From Leptobrachium leishanense (Eukaryota > Chordata > Amphibia > Anura > Megophryidae), in contig CM019063.1 of assembly GCA_009667805.1 (NCBI GenBank), positions 197,388,954-197,452,953 of the forward strand: 64,000 bases of DNA. The letters run 5' to 3'. The translations under genes and the position numbers were made by a program. The notes beneath the pieces are model-generated. The model was not told where the DNA came from. It worked only from the letters and a program-made list of their open reading frames with translations, and made no database searches. Below are positions 22,601 to 31,507 of this stretch, piece after piece (position 1 is the stretch's first letter; the number at the start of each line of letters is the position of its first letter).

Positions 22601-23289
22601 CAATTATATTTCAAATGACCTGTCCTTTTGCAGCGAAAACACACTCTGGTCTCTTTGTTTTGTTTTGTGTTTTCATTCACCTTTAGAGCTACTTCTGTTT
22701 TGTCATTCTCTTCACCACGTATATTTTCCTTCTTTCTGTTGTATTCATCAATTAATTTCCCTTTAGCATATTCCAGTGTTAGTTCTTCCTCTGGTCTGGT
22801 TTCTAGAGCGTTTATCAGGGCACTATATGATTCTGGAAGGCTGCATAATAGTAATGCCACTACATGATTGTCTTTTATTTCTTCTCCAATTGCACGTAAT
22901 TGCTCCACAATTTCCAGCATAGCGTTCACATGTTCACACATTTCCTGGCCTTTTTCCAGCCTCATCTTATACAGTTTACGTAGCAGATATAGTTTACTGT
23001 TTAAGTTTGAACGCTCGTGCAGTTTCTGTAGCGCAGTCCACATACCTTTAGCTGTGTTTTCTTTTCTTATATGGATAAGTTGATCATCCTCCACTAACAG
23101 GCTTATAACTGCTTTTGCTTGCCTGTTTCTTTTGTCCCATTCTTCTGGGTTGTCAGTGGGTCTGATTGTATCCAGCACCTGCCACAGATCATCTTTGGAT
23201 AACAGCATTTCCAGCTTAAACTTCCACAGCTGATAATTGGTATTGTTTAGCTTTGCTATTGCATATTTCACATCTGAGCCACTTGCCAT
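19621..23289 (-). CDS. copia Gag-Pol polyprotein, truncated at RNase H
   Basis: This 1222-residue frame contains: Gag N-terminal part (1-200, KLNNTNYQLWKFKLEMLL), CCHC knuckle (C217, C220, H225, C230), aspartic protease DSGAT (279-283), integrase zinc region (H413, H418, C447, C450) and catalytic core (D478, D541, E577, with 35 residues between the last two), reverse transcriptase YVDD (977-980), and RNase H with DADWAG (1143-1148) and STEAEY (1182-1187). Gag and Pol share one frame, as in copia. The start ATG at 23289 is about 110 bp inside the LTR. The last few codons are out of frame after an indel near 19640-19650, losing the end of RNase H. Confidence 0.95.
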   Translation of the reverse strand: MASGSDVKYAIAKLNNTNYQLWKFKLEMLLSKDDLWQVLDTIRPTDNPEEWDKRNRQAKAVISLLVEDDQLIHIRKENTAKGMWTALQKLHERSNLNSKLYLLRKLYKMRLEKGQEMCEHVNAMLEIVEQLRAIGEEIKDNHVVALLLCSLPESYSALINALETRPEEELTLEYAKGKLIDEYNRKKENIRGEENDKTEVALKVNENTKQNKETRVCFRCKRTGHLKYNCSIWKAEQRRRETFTKERAKAATQESKDTAWSASFKVTQNTTPPHGWYIDSGATSHMTSDETFFTEINFNTKDKVFLANGKSITSEGKGQGFLNCITPSGGNRSILVKNVLYVPSLEGSILSVKNLANNGLTVQFRGNECTIRNRKEIVAKGRLNEHLYKIVTERVQVKTVTHNPHDKCIHLWHRRLGHRNSEAIKELSKRELSEDMIMIPCPKLMKCTCCIKAKATRTPLPQASQRKTTKPMELIHSDVCGPMKTPTPSGNKYLITFIDDYSRYTTTYLMKHKSETTDKLQEFVAMTSNKFQRKPGIIRTDNGGEYMGKEVESYLKKHGIIHQTTVPYTPEQNGVAERKNRTLVEMARCLLSDANLHNKYWGEAIMTATYLQNRLPSKAIESTPYEMWNRSKPSIGHIRVFGCKAYVYIPSEKRSKLENRAIEGILIGYSEQSKGYRILNPKTNKVTVSRSVYFDESQTSEIMTPEKHEEKVPIEIARDADQKETVQESDQEVELTIDDLTVHNPVEPTEQPEIRRSTRTTKGIPPRKLSYTVKTHETFEPTSWEDIDKLPKGEANQWRKAAEEELKSLQKNETWTLTELPPGHKTIGSKWIFKVKYDAEGNIHRYKARVVAKGYSQKYGEDYDETFAPVVKHTTIRTFLSIAAEKQMQVKHLDVKTAFLYGDIKEELYMEQPPGFNTGQNLVCKLQKSIYGLKQAARMWNEEVNQVLTTEGFSRSNADPCLYSKNQDNKWIYLLIYVDDIIICFEQEGDYDQITSTLKQNFEIKELGNIAHYLGIQIEKEEDGSYLLHQSQKITDILAEFHMQDAKEVKTPMEPAYQKDNGMENLLPNNEKYRKAIGKLLYIATVTRPDIDAALSILCRKVSTPCQRDWNAVKRVIQYLKGTIHMKLRLPATPNANLIGYVDADWAGDITDRKSTTGYIFQYGEGTISWSSRKQATVALSSTEAEYIAAAHACQEAIWIRQLLLDMGLDMSKPSLKTTRDV

Positions 23290-23385
23290 CTTTCAGTATA
23301 TTGGATGCAGCTCTTTTCCTCACACACAGCAGGTATTTGGATGATAGCTGCAGCACTTACTGATTTGTAGTTTCGTTTTCAGTGT

Positions 23386-23399
23386 CTGGGCCCATAACC
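23386..23399 (-). promoter_or_regulatory. Primer binding site, initiator tRNA-Met anticodon arm
   Basis: Directly next to the LTR the plus strand reads CTGGGCCCATAACC. That equals the anticodon-loop region (CAU anticodon included) of eukaryotic initiator tRNA-Met, not its 3' acceptor end. Drosophila copia is known to prime from a half-molecule of this tRNA at the same region, so the same mode is inferred here. In copy B the site falls just outside the window. Confidence 0.85.
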
Positions 23400-23675
23400 T
23401 GTTGGTTATGTATGAAAGAGGCACTGGAGTCTTGTGAATCTTCAGTAGAGAACTTTACTTTGTGCATATAGCAATAAAACAACTTATAACAGATTAGTCA
23501 CTGGATATATATCAGGATGCTTCATCATCACACAGCTAGAAAGAAAAAGGAAGTGAAGCAGAGACAAAAGAGACTTATTTCCTGTGAACATTTACCAACG
23601 AGTTTAGAACACATTTAACCACTAACAGCGCCACCTGCAGTCCATAGTATAATATATGCTGTTGTATCTCCAACA
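23400..23675 (-). repeat. copia LTR upstream of gag-pol (copy A)
   Basis: This is the promoter-proximal LTR, 276 bp, with the same ends as its partner. It should carry the promoter and the start of the RNA. An A/T-rich TATATATC word lies near its middle (minus strand, about 23505), but no promoter element can be assigned confidently. The matching LTR of copy B lies outside the window. Confidence 0.94.
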
Positions 23676-23680
23676 ACTGT

Positions 23681-24668
23681 ATGTATCAGTGCATTACAGA
23701 ACCTCACAGCAATAAAACTCACAGTAATATGCAATGTGTATGAGTGTGAGTTTTATTCCTTTGCAGCTCTGTGATATACATCAGGCGTTACTGCTAGTTT
23801 TATACAAGGGATCTCTGTGATACTGTAATGTGTGGTATGTATGAGTGTATCACAGAATTCCACAGCAATAAAACTTAGTGAAATGTGTGGTGTATATGAG
23901 TGTATCACAGAATTCCACAGCAATAAAACTTAGTGAAATGTGTGGTGTATGTCACAAGGCTCCACAGGAATAAAACTCACATTAATACACTCCATATTAC
24001 TGTGAGCTGTGTTGCCGTGGAGCTCTGTGATGATTATTTTTCATGTGCTTGAAGGCTATATGTAGTGTGTTTGTGCCTGATATGTGTGTGATGGCTTTGT
24101 GTCATGTGATGTGTGTGGGATAGATGTGTGTCAAGTGTGATGGTAGCGCATAGTGGGCGATACATGTATGTGCCATGCGGCCCTTAGATTATAAAATCAC
24201 AAGATGTCTGGCTGAGCACTTGCATAAAGTACTGTATTAGCAGGACAATTGTCCTACAGGCAGGGTTGTCTCTTCCTCATGTATCATTATTTATTATGTC
24301 TCATGCTCATGTTTCCCTATTGTAAAGTTCTGTGGAATCTGTTGGTGTTTTTTAAATACTGCAGCTGTATGTGTAAGGCGTGTGATGTTCGTGAATGTCG
24401 TGTCTGTTTGGATTAAGTTTAGAACAAAAGTAACCCCCTCTCCTGTTTCCCTCTTTAAGTTGTGCATTAAAATCGGAAGATCCAGTGCATGGTAGCAGCA
24501 TTTCCTGGCGTTACAGTATGACAGAGTGCTCTACACCTCCAATGTGATACCTGCTCTTATTGTTGAAGGGACTCACATTGAGTGCTGGCACTGCAAGGAA
24601 GAGTCACGGACCACCAAGTATTACTCTTTATCTTCTAAAAAGCAGGGGTTTTTTTTCATATGTTGCCA
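23681..24668. repeat. Tandem ~57-bp repeats, then GT-rich DNA without a gene
   Basis: Units with GTATGAGTGTATCACAGAAT and CCACAGCAATAAAACTTAGT occur at about 23840-23950 in nearly identical tandem form, with diverged units from 23681 to 24000. They relate to those at 17535-17645. From about 24030 to 24668 there is GT-rich DNA in which I see no gene. Confidence 0.75.
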
Positions 24669-24672
24669 TTAA

Positions 24673-25753
24673 CCCTTTCCATGCGGTGGACGCGCTCAGC
24701 GCGTCCTGCCGCATGGCTACTTCGCTGCGGAGGACGCGCTCAGCGCGTCCTCCCTAAGCAGCGGTGATCGGCCGGGATTCCGGCCGATCGCGGCGGCCCC
24801 CCGGTGCGGGCTGACATCATCGATGTCAGCCCAGCCTCCGGGAACCCGGCGGGCACAATAGACATCATCTATGCGCGATGACGTCTATTTCAGGCACCCC
24901 CCCCCCGCCATTGCGAGGGACCTCTCACCCTCCCCATCCGTGCGGACCAGCCAGTGCGGCTGTCTTTAACCCCTAGGGGGCTGGATCGCTATATGGCGCT
25001 AACATGCGCCGTATCGCGGTCCCCTCCGGGATATCCCCCTAATGACTGGCGTCATCGCGCACAGTGCGATGGCGCCAGTCCTGCAATTAACCCCTTGCTG
25101 CCACCTATGGTGGAGATAGGGGGTTCCAATGAACCCCCTATCTCCCGATCCGTGACAGCTAGGGGTTAATGTTTGACATCATTGGAACGGCCAGAGCATG
25201 GCCTTTTCAATGATACCAAACATGACTATGTGCAGTTAAAAAAAAAAATTAAAAAACTTTTAAAAAAATTAAAAAACTTTTTTGTTTTGTTTTGTTTTAT
25301 TAATGCAGCAATATTGTTCCCATTTCAATTATAATGTGAACAATGATGCTGCATTAACGATTTTTTCTATGGGGGCGTTTGCCAAAAAACACGTAATTTT
25401 CCCCAAAAAAAGTAACGATTCCCCGTTTCTAATTCTTTTAACAAGCGCAACCCATAGAAAATATAACCGCAAATGCTTGCATGTTAAAATGTGAAAAGAA
25501 AACACTTTACACGTTGTAAATTATTGAAAATTCGAATTTTATTGCATTTTATGTTATAATATACAGACAGGACATAACGTATACATATAAAAATGACATA
25601 TTATGAATCTACCGAGTCTCCCGGAAAGAACGATATATAATATGTCTGGGTCAATTAATAAAATGTGACTTGAAATCGCATTTAAACATGATGAGCGAAA
25701 CCGGTAAAAATGAGCTCAGCACAGAGGTGTGAAAAGGCTCATCAGCGAAAGGG
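24673..25753. mobile_element. TTAA-flanked element made of serial hairpins, copy 1
   Basis: The 1081-bp unit is flanked by TTAA (24669-24672 and 25754-25757). Its ends start CCCTTTCCATG on the left and CCCTTTCGCTGATG on the reversed right side. TTAA duplication plus CCC ends suggests a piggyBac-like or Kolobok-like non-autonomous transposon. The left half is a chain of short palindromes: GGACGCGCTCAGCGCGTCC twice (24688-24706, 24732-24750) and others near 24767, 24809, 24857, 25045, 25112 and 25171. The right half is AT-rich with weaker inverted repeats. No open frame was found. It is related to 36016-37243. Confidence 0.82.
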
Positions 25754-25757
25754 TTAA

Positions 25758-26186
25758 ATGCAGGTGAATTTTGAGAATTTGTTGGGCTAAAAATATCAAA
25801 TTTAAAACCCTTTTTCTCATATAGGAATTAGCGGTAGAGCTGGCATTATACAATGTAGTAAGTTTGTGAAGGTGTGTTTACGGGGCAGCTGCATACACTA
25901 TATCTTCTTATTCAATAGCCGGCATAAGCATTTATTGGTTCAATCTGTTATTTTACCGCGGGGCTCAGGCAAGATTTGTTTCTGTACAGGGCACCAAGTT
26001 TGGGGTAAAGTTTAGATGAGAGTTTTTCGATGTGGGGGCCAAAGGATAGATTTGGGTCTAATCACATAGCTTGTTTGTAAAATATTGTCTGTTAATGGTT
26101 TGCTCATCCTCCTGCGCCTAAAAATTTGCTTTTCATTAGTCATCCAAAATTAATATTTTAATGAATGTCTTTTGACTGGCGCCTAC
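25758..26186. other. Upstream region of the first olfactory receptor
   Basis: AT-rich DNA with no open frame of note. OR genes usually have untranslated 5' exons, which could lie here or further left, but none can be identified from sequence alone. Confidence 0.5.
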
Positions 26187-26188
26187 AG
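26187..26188 (+). promoter_or_regulatory. Candidate 3' splice site before OR coding exon
   Basis: The sequence GCGCCTACAG ends 6 bases before the ATG at 26195. OR coding exons are typically preceded by an intron in the 5' UTR, so this AG is a plausible acceptor and favours the start at 26195 over the one at 26165. The pyrimidine tract is weak. Confidence 0.45.
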
Positions 26189-26194
26189 AACAAG

Positions 26195-27118
26195 ATGGAC
26201 AACAAGACAAGTGTGAAGGAATTCATTATCCTGGGATTCTCTGGAGTCCAGGAATATCAAAATCTGCTGTTTGTGATCTTTCTGATGATGTACCTCATCA
26301 CATTAACTGTAAATATATCACTTATTACTATCATCCGCTATGGCCAACAGCTTCACAAACCAATGTATTACTTTTTAGGTAATTTATCCTTTTTGGAGCT
26401 TGGTTATATCTCTGTAACTGTTCCCAAGATCATGGTAGACATTCCGCGAAAAATCAAAAGTATTTCCTTCCCTGGTTGTTTCACTCAGCTATTTTTCTTC
26501 ACATTTTTTGGAGCCACCGAGACCATCCTCCTGGCTGTAATGTCCTTTGATCGTTTTCTAGCTGTTTGCTACCCTTTGCATTATACAAGCATCATGAGCC
26601 AGAAAGTGTGTTTTATCTTGGCCGCTGCTTCGTGGGTTCTTGGTTTCCTAACCACTTCTTTTCCAATTATCAAAATATCAGAGTTACATTTCTGCAGTGC
26701 CAACATCATTAATCACTTTTTCTGTGAATCAGCACCCTTGCTACAGTTGTCTTGCTCTGACACCTACTTTAAGGAATTGAATGTTATTGTTTGTGCATCA
26801 TCTGTCATTCTAAGCTCCATTCTGTTAACCATGACATCCTATATATATATTTTGAAAACTATTCTGAGAATTCCGTCCGCCACTGGTAAACAAAAGGCTG
26901 CCTCGACCTGTGCCTCGCATCTCATTGTGGTCACTACATTCTACTCAACCATGTTTGCCATGTATATAAAACCCACAGCTAGTGAAGGTTCCCTCAACAA
27001 GATCATGGCTCTCTTTTATGCTGTGTTTACCCCTCTTGTTAATCCATTTATTTACAGTTTACGGAATAAGGAAGTTAAAGAAGCTCTGCTGCTTATCATC
27101 AAAAGAAGAGCTTTCTGA
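26195..27118 (+). CDS. Olfactory receptor, class II, seven-transmembrane GPCR
   Basis: This is a single-exon frame of 307 residues starting MDNKTSVKEF, with an N-glycosylation site at N3. An upstream in-frame ATG at 26165 would add ten residues but lies before a candidate splice acceptor. OR hallmarks are: PMYYFLGNLSFLE (56-68), the DRY-region motif MSFDRFLAVCYPL (116-128) in place of the usual MAYDRYLAIC, conserved extracellular cysteines C95 and C177, SY in TM5 (215-216), KAASTCASHL before TM6 (234-243) and NPFIYSLRN in TM7 (283-291). Overall it resembles the family 6/10-like receptors. It would detect odorants at the plasma membrane of olfactory neurons and signal through Golf. The frame is intact, so it is probably functional. 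The ligand is unknown. Confidence 0.92.
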   Translation: MDNKTSVKEFIILGFSGVQEYQNLLFVIFLMMYLITLTVNISLITIIRYGQQLHKPMYYFLGNLSFLELGYISVTVPKIMVDIPRKIKSISFPGCFTQLFFFTFFGATETILLAVMSFDRFLAVCYPLHYTSIMSQKVCFILAAASWVLGFLTTSFPIIKISELHFCSANIINHFFCESAPLLQLSCSDTYFKELNVIVCASSVILSSILLTMTSYIYILKTILRIPSATGKQKAASTCASHLIVVTTFYSTMFAMYIKPTASEGSLNKIMALFYAVFTPLVNPFIYSLRNKEVKEALLLIIKRRAF

Positions 27119-27628
27119 AGAATTTATAGATTTAGGTACACATTCACGAAATAAAAAGCCTTGGTAGCTCCCAAGCGGAATGTTTTTTAACTCTTTGATG
27201 ATGATTACTTTTTAACACTTCATTGCAATTCTTAAAACTGTCGTTCTGGTTCAATTAACTATATATTTGTGGTGTGTGCCAATGGATGGAGCCTTGGATA
27301 CTCTTTATGGAGATCTTCTTCCTTGACATTTATGATGCAAATAGTTTTGGAGCAATTCGTTCAAATAAAAATTTGTTTATTCAGGTTTCAATGTTTATTT
27401 TTGTGTTAATTAGAAAGTCTAATAAAGATGGTTTACAGATTATTAATTAGAAGGATGTTTCATATTCTAATCATATATAGATGAGAATGAGCATGTGGTT
27501 GGCTGACTGGTAAGAGAGTGAGCATCTGGCTGACTAACTGATATGGTAGTGAGCATATGCCCTGCTGATTGAGATCAAAGTGATACCGTAGGAGTGAGAT
27601 TAGTGCTAGTTAGTAGAGTGAGGTGTAA
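27119..27628. other. 3' flank of the OR gene, no further gene
   Basis: An AATAAA word at 27149-27154 could serve as a polyadenylation signal soon after the stop. More occur near 27365 and 27420. GAGTGAGCAT-type repeats are loosely present at 27485-27560. No gene was recognised. Confidence 0.45.
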
Positions 27629-28340
27629 TTGAGTGTGTTGGGTTGCCTGAGCCCCGCAGTAAGAAAGCAGATTGTACAACAAATGCTTATGCCGGCTATT
27701 GAATACGGAGATGTAGTGTATGCAGCTGCCCTGCAAACACACCTCCAGAAACTTACTACATTGTATAACTCATTCTGTCGCTTTGTGCTACAATGTAACT
27801 ACATGACCCACTATTGTGACATGTTAAAGAGCTAAACTGGCTGTCGCTGGAATCTAGACGCACCCTTCATCTTTCCAACCTGGTGTTTAAGAGCTTTTCT
27901 GGGAAGCTACCACCCTACCTGAATAGACTGCTTCCCCCAGCAGTTCCCTCATCCTATAACCTCTGATCCAGGTCCAGCACCTTACTTGTAATACCACAAT
28001 ACAAAAAGAAAGTGGCTTGATCCTCATTTTCCTAGAGAGCACCACAATTATGGAATAACCTCCCAGACACCATCAAATATTCCCCCAGTCTAAAGTAATT
28101 TAAGAGCTCCCTATTAACATACCTCGATACAGAATGCACCTGTAAACATGTAACATAATGAATATATTTATTTTCTGTTAATATGTATATTTGTGCTGTT
28201 TTTTTTATATCTTGCCTGCTATTACTTTTTATTTCTGAAACAACTGTAATAATTCAATATTCTTGAACCCAGGACATACTTGAAAATGAGAGAAATCTTA
28301 ATGTATCCTTCCTGGGAAAATCCTTTATAAATAAATAAAT
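27629..28340 (+). mobile_element. LINE 3' fragment, 5'-truncated and decayed
   Basis: The translation near 27665-27835 reads LMPAIEYGDVVYAAALQTHL, typical of the C-terminal region of L2/Rex1-type LINE reverse transcriptases, followed in broken frames by WNNLPDTIK (about 28050-28080). It ends in a TAAATAAATAAA tail at about 28327-28340. The fragment is inactive and unrelated in sequence to the pair at 6071-8940. Confidence 0.72.
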
Positions 28341-29064
28341 GAGTTCAAAGTGTGTGACTGAGTTAAATGGAGGTGACGGTATCTGAGTGAGATGGGGCTG
28401 AGGGTGTTAGAGTGTGTCCATGTGCGTCTTCCCCCACCTCTCCTGTTATGTGCCTGGCATATTGAGCACTAGTTTGGTGGTTACTAGTAGTGATGAGCCG
28501 AACACCCCCGTGTTCGGTTCGCATTCGAACTCGAACAATTTCAAAAGTTCGAGTTCGAACTCGAATACAAACCGAACTCAATGCAAGTCAATGGGACTCA
28601 AAGGTTCGAATTTTAGAGTGCCCTCCAAGAGGGCATATATGCAAGATATTTGTCATAAAAGGTGTATGGGGGTCCGGGTAGTGCCCTGCGGGACAGGAAA
28701 CAAGGACAAAAAGTTTTAAAAAAATACATTTTTAAAGGAACAATGAGTTTACCATGAAATAAAGGTTAAGAATTAAAACAAAAAATTCCTTCAAATATCG
28801 TGCCTAGGAGGTCCCCATAACCTGCCCGTGAAGTGGCGGATTTGTAGGATGTATAGAAACATTTAAAAACAAAAAAATGACATTTCAAATGATGTTAAAT
28901 GGTTTTCCTTTAATTTATTCATAAACAGCTGCTTGGGGCGGCAGCCTGAATGAAAAGAAGAGACATTTTAGGACACGCAGAACAAGTTTAGAGATTTTTT
29001 GGCTAAATTATGGTGAAACTTATGCAGGCTTTGGGTGAAAGTAACAATAGGTGCTTTAAAATTG

Positions 29065-29420
29065 GGCCTTTAGTGTCGGCAACAGTGCCGTCACACCGTA
29101 ACCCCTCTGTGGTATTGTGGAAGAGCGCAGGGTTGGACCCAGCGGTCCTATATTAAAATGATATGAATCTGGTATAGGCGTCAGTGGCAGTGCACCCAAA
29201 TATTGTGCCTTTGGTGGCAGCAAGTGCCTTCACACCGTAAGTAACCCCTCTGTGGTATTGTGGAAGAGTGCAGGGTTGGACCCTGCGGTCCAATATTAAA
29301 ATGATATGAATCTGGTATAGGCGTCAGTGGCACTGCACCCAAATATTGTGCCTTTGGTGGCAGCAAGTGCCTTCACACCGTAACCCCTCTGAGGTATTGT
29401 GGAAGAGTGCAGTGGTGGAG
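29065..29420. repeat. Three tandem copies of a ~140-bp repeat
   Basis: Each unit includes TCACACCGTAACCCCTCTG, GGTATTGTGGAAGAG and, in the first two, ATTAAAATGATATGAATCTG. The second unit has a GTAA insertion after CCGTAA. The third diverges after AGAGTGCAG. Open frames across it are by-products of the repeat. Confidence 0.88.
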
Positions 29421-30005
29421 GTTTTGGTAATGCAGAAGAGATCCCCGATCTATTCAGTTACATCAGCAGCTATAACAAAAGTGGGTCAACAATGTTTAGG
29501 CACTTGTACTGCGCTACTGTATATGGTTAGAATCGGCGCACACCTGTCGCAACAGGAAGCAAACAGAACAGGCAGGGAATACACAGAGAGAATAGTCAAA
29601 TGGCAGGCAAACTCAGAACAAGCAGGGTCAGTAACAAGTATACAAACTGATTCGGTAAGCTAGCGATGCGGGAATAAAGGCTGAGACACACTGAGCGTGT
29701 AGCGACGCACAGTATAGCGAAGCGAAGAGAAGCAAACATTTTGCAGCCTTGACTTCACTCCGCTCCACCTCGCAGCGTGTCTACACTGCATTACGTTTGC
29801 TTCTCACCGCACTGGACAGGAATCCACTAACTAAATTAAAATGTACACACAAAACCGTTTTATTTTCACAAAGCACATGTTATATAGGCAAAAAAAGTTT
29901 CTACTCAATGAAATACATCAAAAATTACTGTTAATTTAATAGGAATAGTATAAAAATATAAAAAAGTAACCCCTGATCATATATATTATAGGGACACGGA
30001 GCGCT

Positions 30006-30150
30006 GTGTATAGAGTAGGGATGCATTCATACCACACACAGACATATACGTATATATCAACACGCAGACCTATATATACGTATATATCAACACACAGATA
30101 TATATATACACCCACCCACAGACCTCAGACCATATATACACATATGCACA
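30006..30150. repeat. AT/CA-rich simple repeat
   Basis: CACACAGACATATA and TATATACGTATATATCAACA words repeat two to three times. It is low-complexity DNA. Confidence 0.7.
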
Positions 30151-30188
30151 TTGGGGGTGGCATGTGGACAATCTCAACTAAATGTGCC

Positions 30189-30313
30189 CCCTCCCCCATT
30201 TGGCTGATCCCTCCAGAAGAAATGTTGAACCGACAGAGCAGAGAATATATATATTATTCTCTGCTCTATCGGGTTCAACATTTCTTCTGGAGGGATCAGC
30301 CAAACGGGGGGGG
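30189..30313. repeat. Long near-perfect hairpin sharing 20 bases with CR1
   Basis: The two arms of about 58 bp (30189-30247 and 30255-30313) pair almost fully around a small AT loop. The left arm includes CATTTGGCTGATCCCTCCAG (30197-30216), which occurs identically at 2139-2158 and 41093-41112 inside the CR1 reverse transcriptase. It may be a MITE or a fold-back copy of a LINE fragment. Its geometry would also suit a small-RNA precursor, for which there is no direct evidence. Confidence 0.8.
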
Positions 30314-30496
30314 GGACTAGTTGCCAAAATGTGTGTGTAATACAAGTTTAGATATATATATTGATAAGAATATAGATATATATCTTATATATATATATAT
30401 CATACCTGCCCTTGCCTTCCCCTATAAATTTGCTAAAAATATACACACAAAAAAACAAACCACTGCCTGAGACCCCGCACAGCCAACATGCCACCC

Positions 30497-30555
30497 CCCT
30501 CTACCTGGCTGAATGTATCTAATATATATAATTAAATACATTCAGCCAGGTAGAG
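30497..30555. repeat. Hairpin with 18-20-bp arms
   Basis: CTCTACCTGGCTGAATGTAT and its complement at the other side enclose an AT-only loop of about 18 bases. Together with 30189-30313 it is one of two strong stem-loops within 370 bp. Confidence 0.82.
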
Positions 30556-31064
30556 AAAGAAAAAAAAAGGTTTTATTTTATGTTCCCGGGGACATTTAAA
30601 AATGTCCTCAGATTTAATTTTTTTTAGAAATGTGTCCCCTTACCTTAGCCTGGAGGTCAGTGGGGGCTCCCTGGATCCTGGTTGCGGGGGGGTCTGCCGG
30701 GGCCGCAGGTGCAGTGGTTCCCACCCTGCGCTGCCTGTCTCTGCCACATGCACCCGGGTGGCTAGCCCGCACAGTCACAGCTCTGTCATCCGGCGGCCGC
30801 AAGCTCCTCAAGGGGATCCGTGGGAGGCCCTGGCAGGCTGCCCTCTACAGTGCCTGATTAGAGGGCCGTGTCTGCCTGATGTTTTAGTAACAAGAATGTT
30901 TTATCCCATAAATAATATCCATTTGATAATTCATTTCAAATGTTAATAAAGTTGTGGAAAATGTTTTACCCCATAGGCTTCAATGTTAAAAATGGTGTGG
31001 ATAATGTTTTACTCCATAGGCTTCAATGTTAAAGGTGTGGAAAATGTTTTACACCATAGGCTTA

Positions 31065-31198
31065 ATTTAAGCAGGCATGGGATAGGCATAAGGCTATCCT
31101 AAACAAAAGATAAATCCAGGTAAAGTATCCATGTAATTGGGCAGACTAGATGGGCTGAAAGGTTCTTATCTGCCGACATTTTCTATATTTCTATGTTT
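31065..31198 (+). mobile_element. CR1 3'-end fragment, sense
   Basis: It matches the last about 130 bp of the CR1 at 1299-1430 in opposite orientation (TTTAAGCAGGCATGGGATAG, then TCTTATCTGCCGACATTTTC, then TTTCTATG-type units). It is severely 5'-truncated, as is usual for CR1, and interrupts MITE-derived sequence (CATAGGCTTCAATGTTA words on both sides). Confidence 0.88.
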
Positions 31199-31507
31199 AT
31201 AGGCTTCAATGTTACAAATGGTGTGGAAAATGTTTTACCCCATAGGCTTCAATGTTAAAAATATTCCCGTTTTAATTCAATATCTACCACACCATTGCTT
31301 ATAATATTCTGCAGGTAAGAGTGTCTTTATTTTTAGATTATTTAGGATTTTATTAAACATTTAAAAAAAATAAAAAAATTTGGTCGAACTTTTTTCGAAC
31401 GGCTCAAAAAGTTTGAAGTTTGCGAACTTTCGAACAGCCGATGTTCGAATTGAACTTAGAACAGATTTGAACCGGCAGCCCATTCCTAGTAAGCGCCACA
31501 CAACACG

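Larger units (their letters stand above)
1..23384 (+). repeat. Copy A of a large direct segmental repeat
   Basis: This whole stretch recurs in the same orientation at 38964-64000. The offset drifts from 38963 at the left end to 40616 in the copia element because of indels and a longer minisatellite in copy B. The CR1 and copia reading frames translate identically in the two copies, including their frameshifts, so the elements were inserted before the duplication. Copy A starts at or before base 1, so its left boundary is not visible. It could be a true tandem duplication or a second haplotype retained by the assembler. Confidence 0.96.
19123..23675 (-). mobile_element. Ty1/copia LTR retrotransposon (copy A)
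   Basis: This element is transcribed leftwards: LTR 23400-23675, tRNA primer site 23386-23399, gag-pol 19424-23289, polypurine tract 19399-19407, LTR 19123-19398. The 5-bp target duplication ACTGT flanks it (19118-19122 and 23676-23680). The two 276-bp LTRs look identical by eye, implying a young insertion. The gene order protease, integrase, reverse transcriptase, RNase H marks it as copia rather than gypsy. One frameshift near 19640-19650 disables RNase H. Copia elements are uncommon in vertebrates. Confidence 0.95.
28486..31493. mobile_element. Possible large TIR element with TTCGAAC motifs
   Basis: The left end has TAGTGATGAGCCGAAC and a TTCGAACTCGAAC palindrome (28525-28565). The right end has TCGAAC words and reads, reversed, TAGGAATGGGCTG. 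This resembles frog elements with GATGAGC ends. The inside holds the 140-bp tandem repeats, the CR1-matching hairpin, a second hairpin and a CR1 fragment. The boundaries are tentative and no transposase is present. Confidence 0.4.

Noticed and set aside
20614..22867. Plus-strand frames opposite the copia polyprotein
   Set aside because: They are shadows of the coding strand, with no recognisable domains and cysteine/phenylalanine-rich composition.
23386..23399. Possible tRNA-Met gene fragment
   Set aside because: Only 14 bases match and they abut an LTR, so a primer binding site explains them.
30602..30946. GC-rich open frames suggesting a CpG-island exon
   Set aside because: Frames overlap on both strands, lack splice context, and sit in a repeat-filled stretch.
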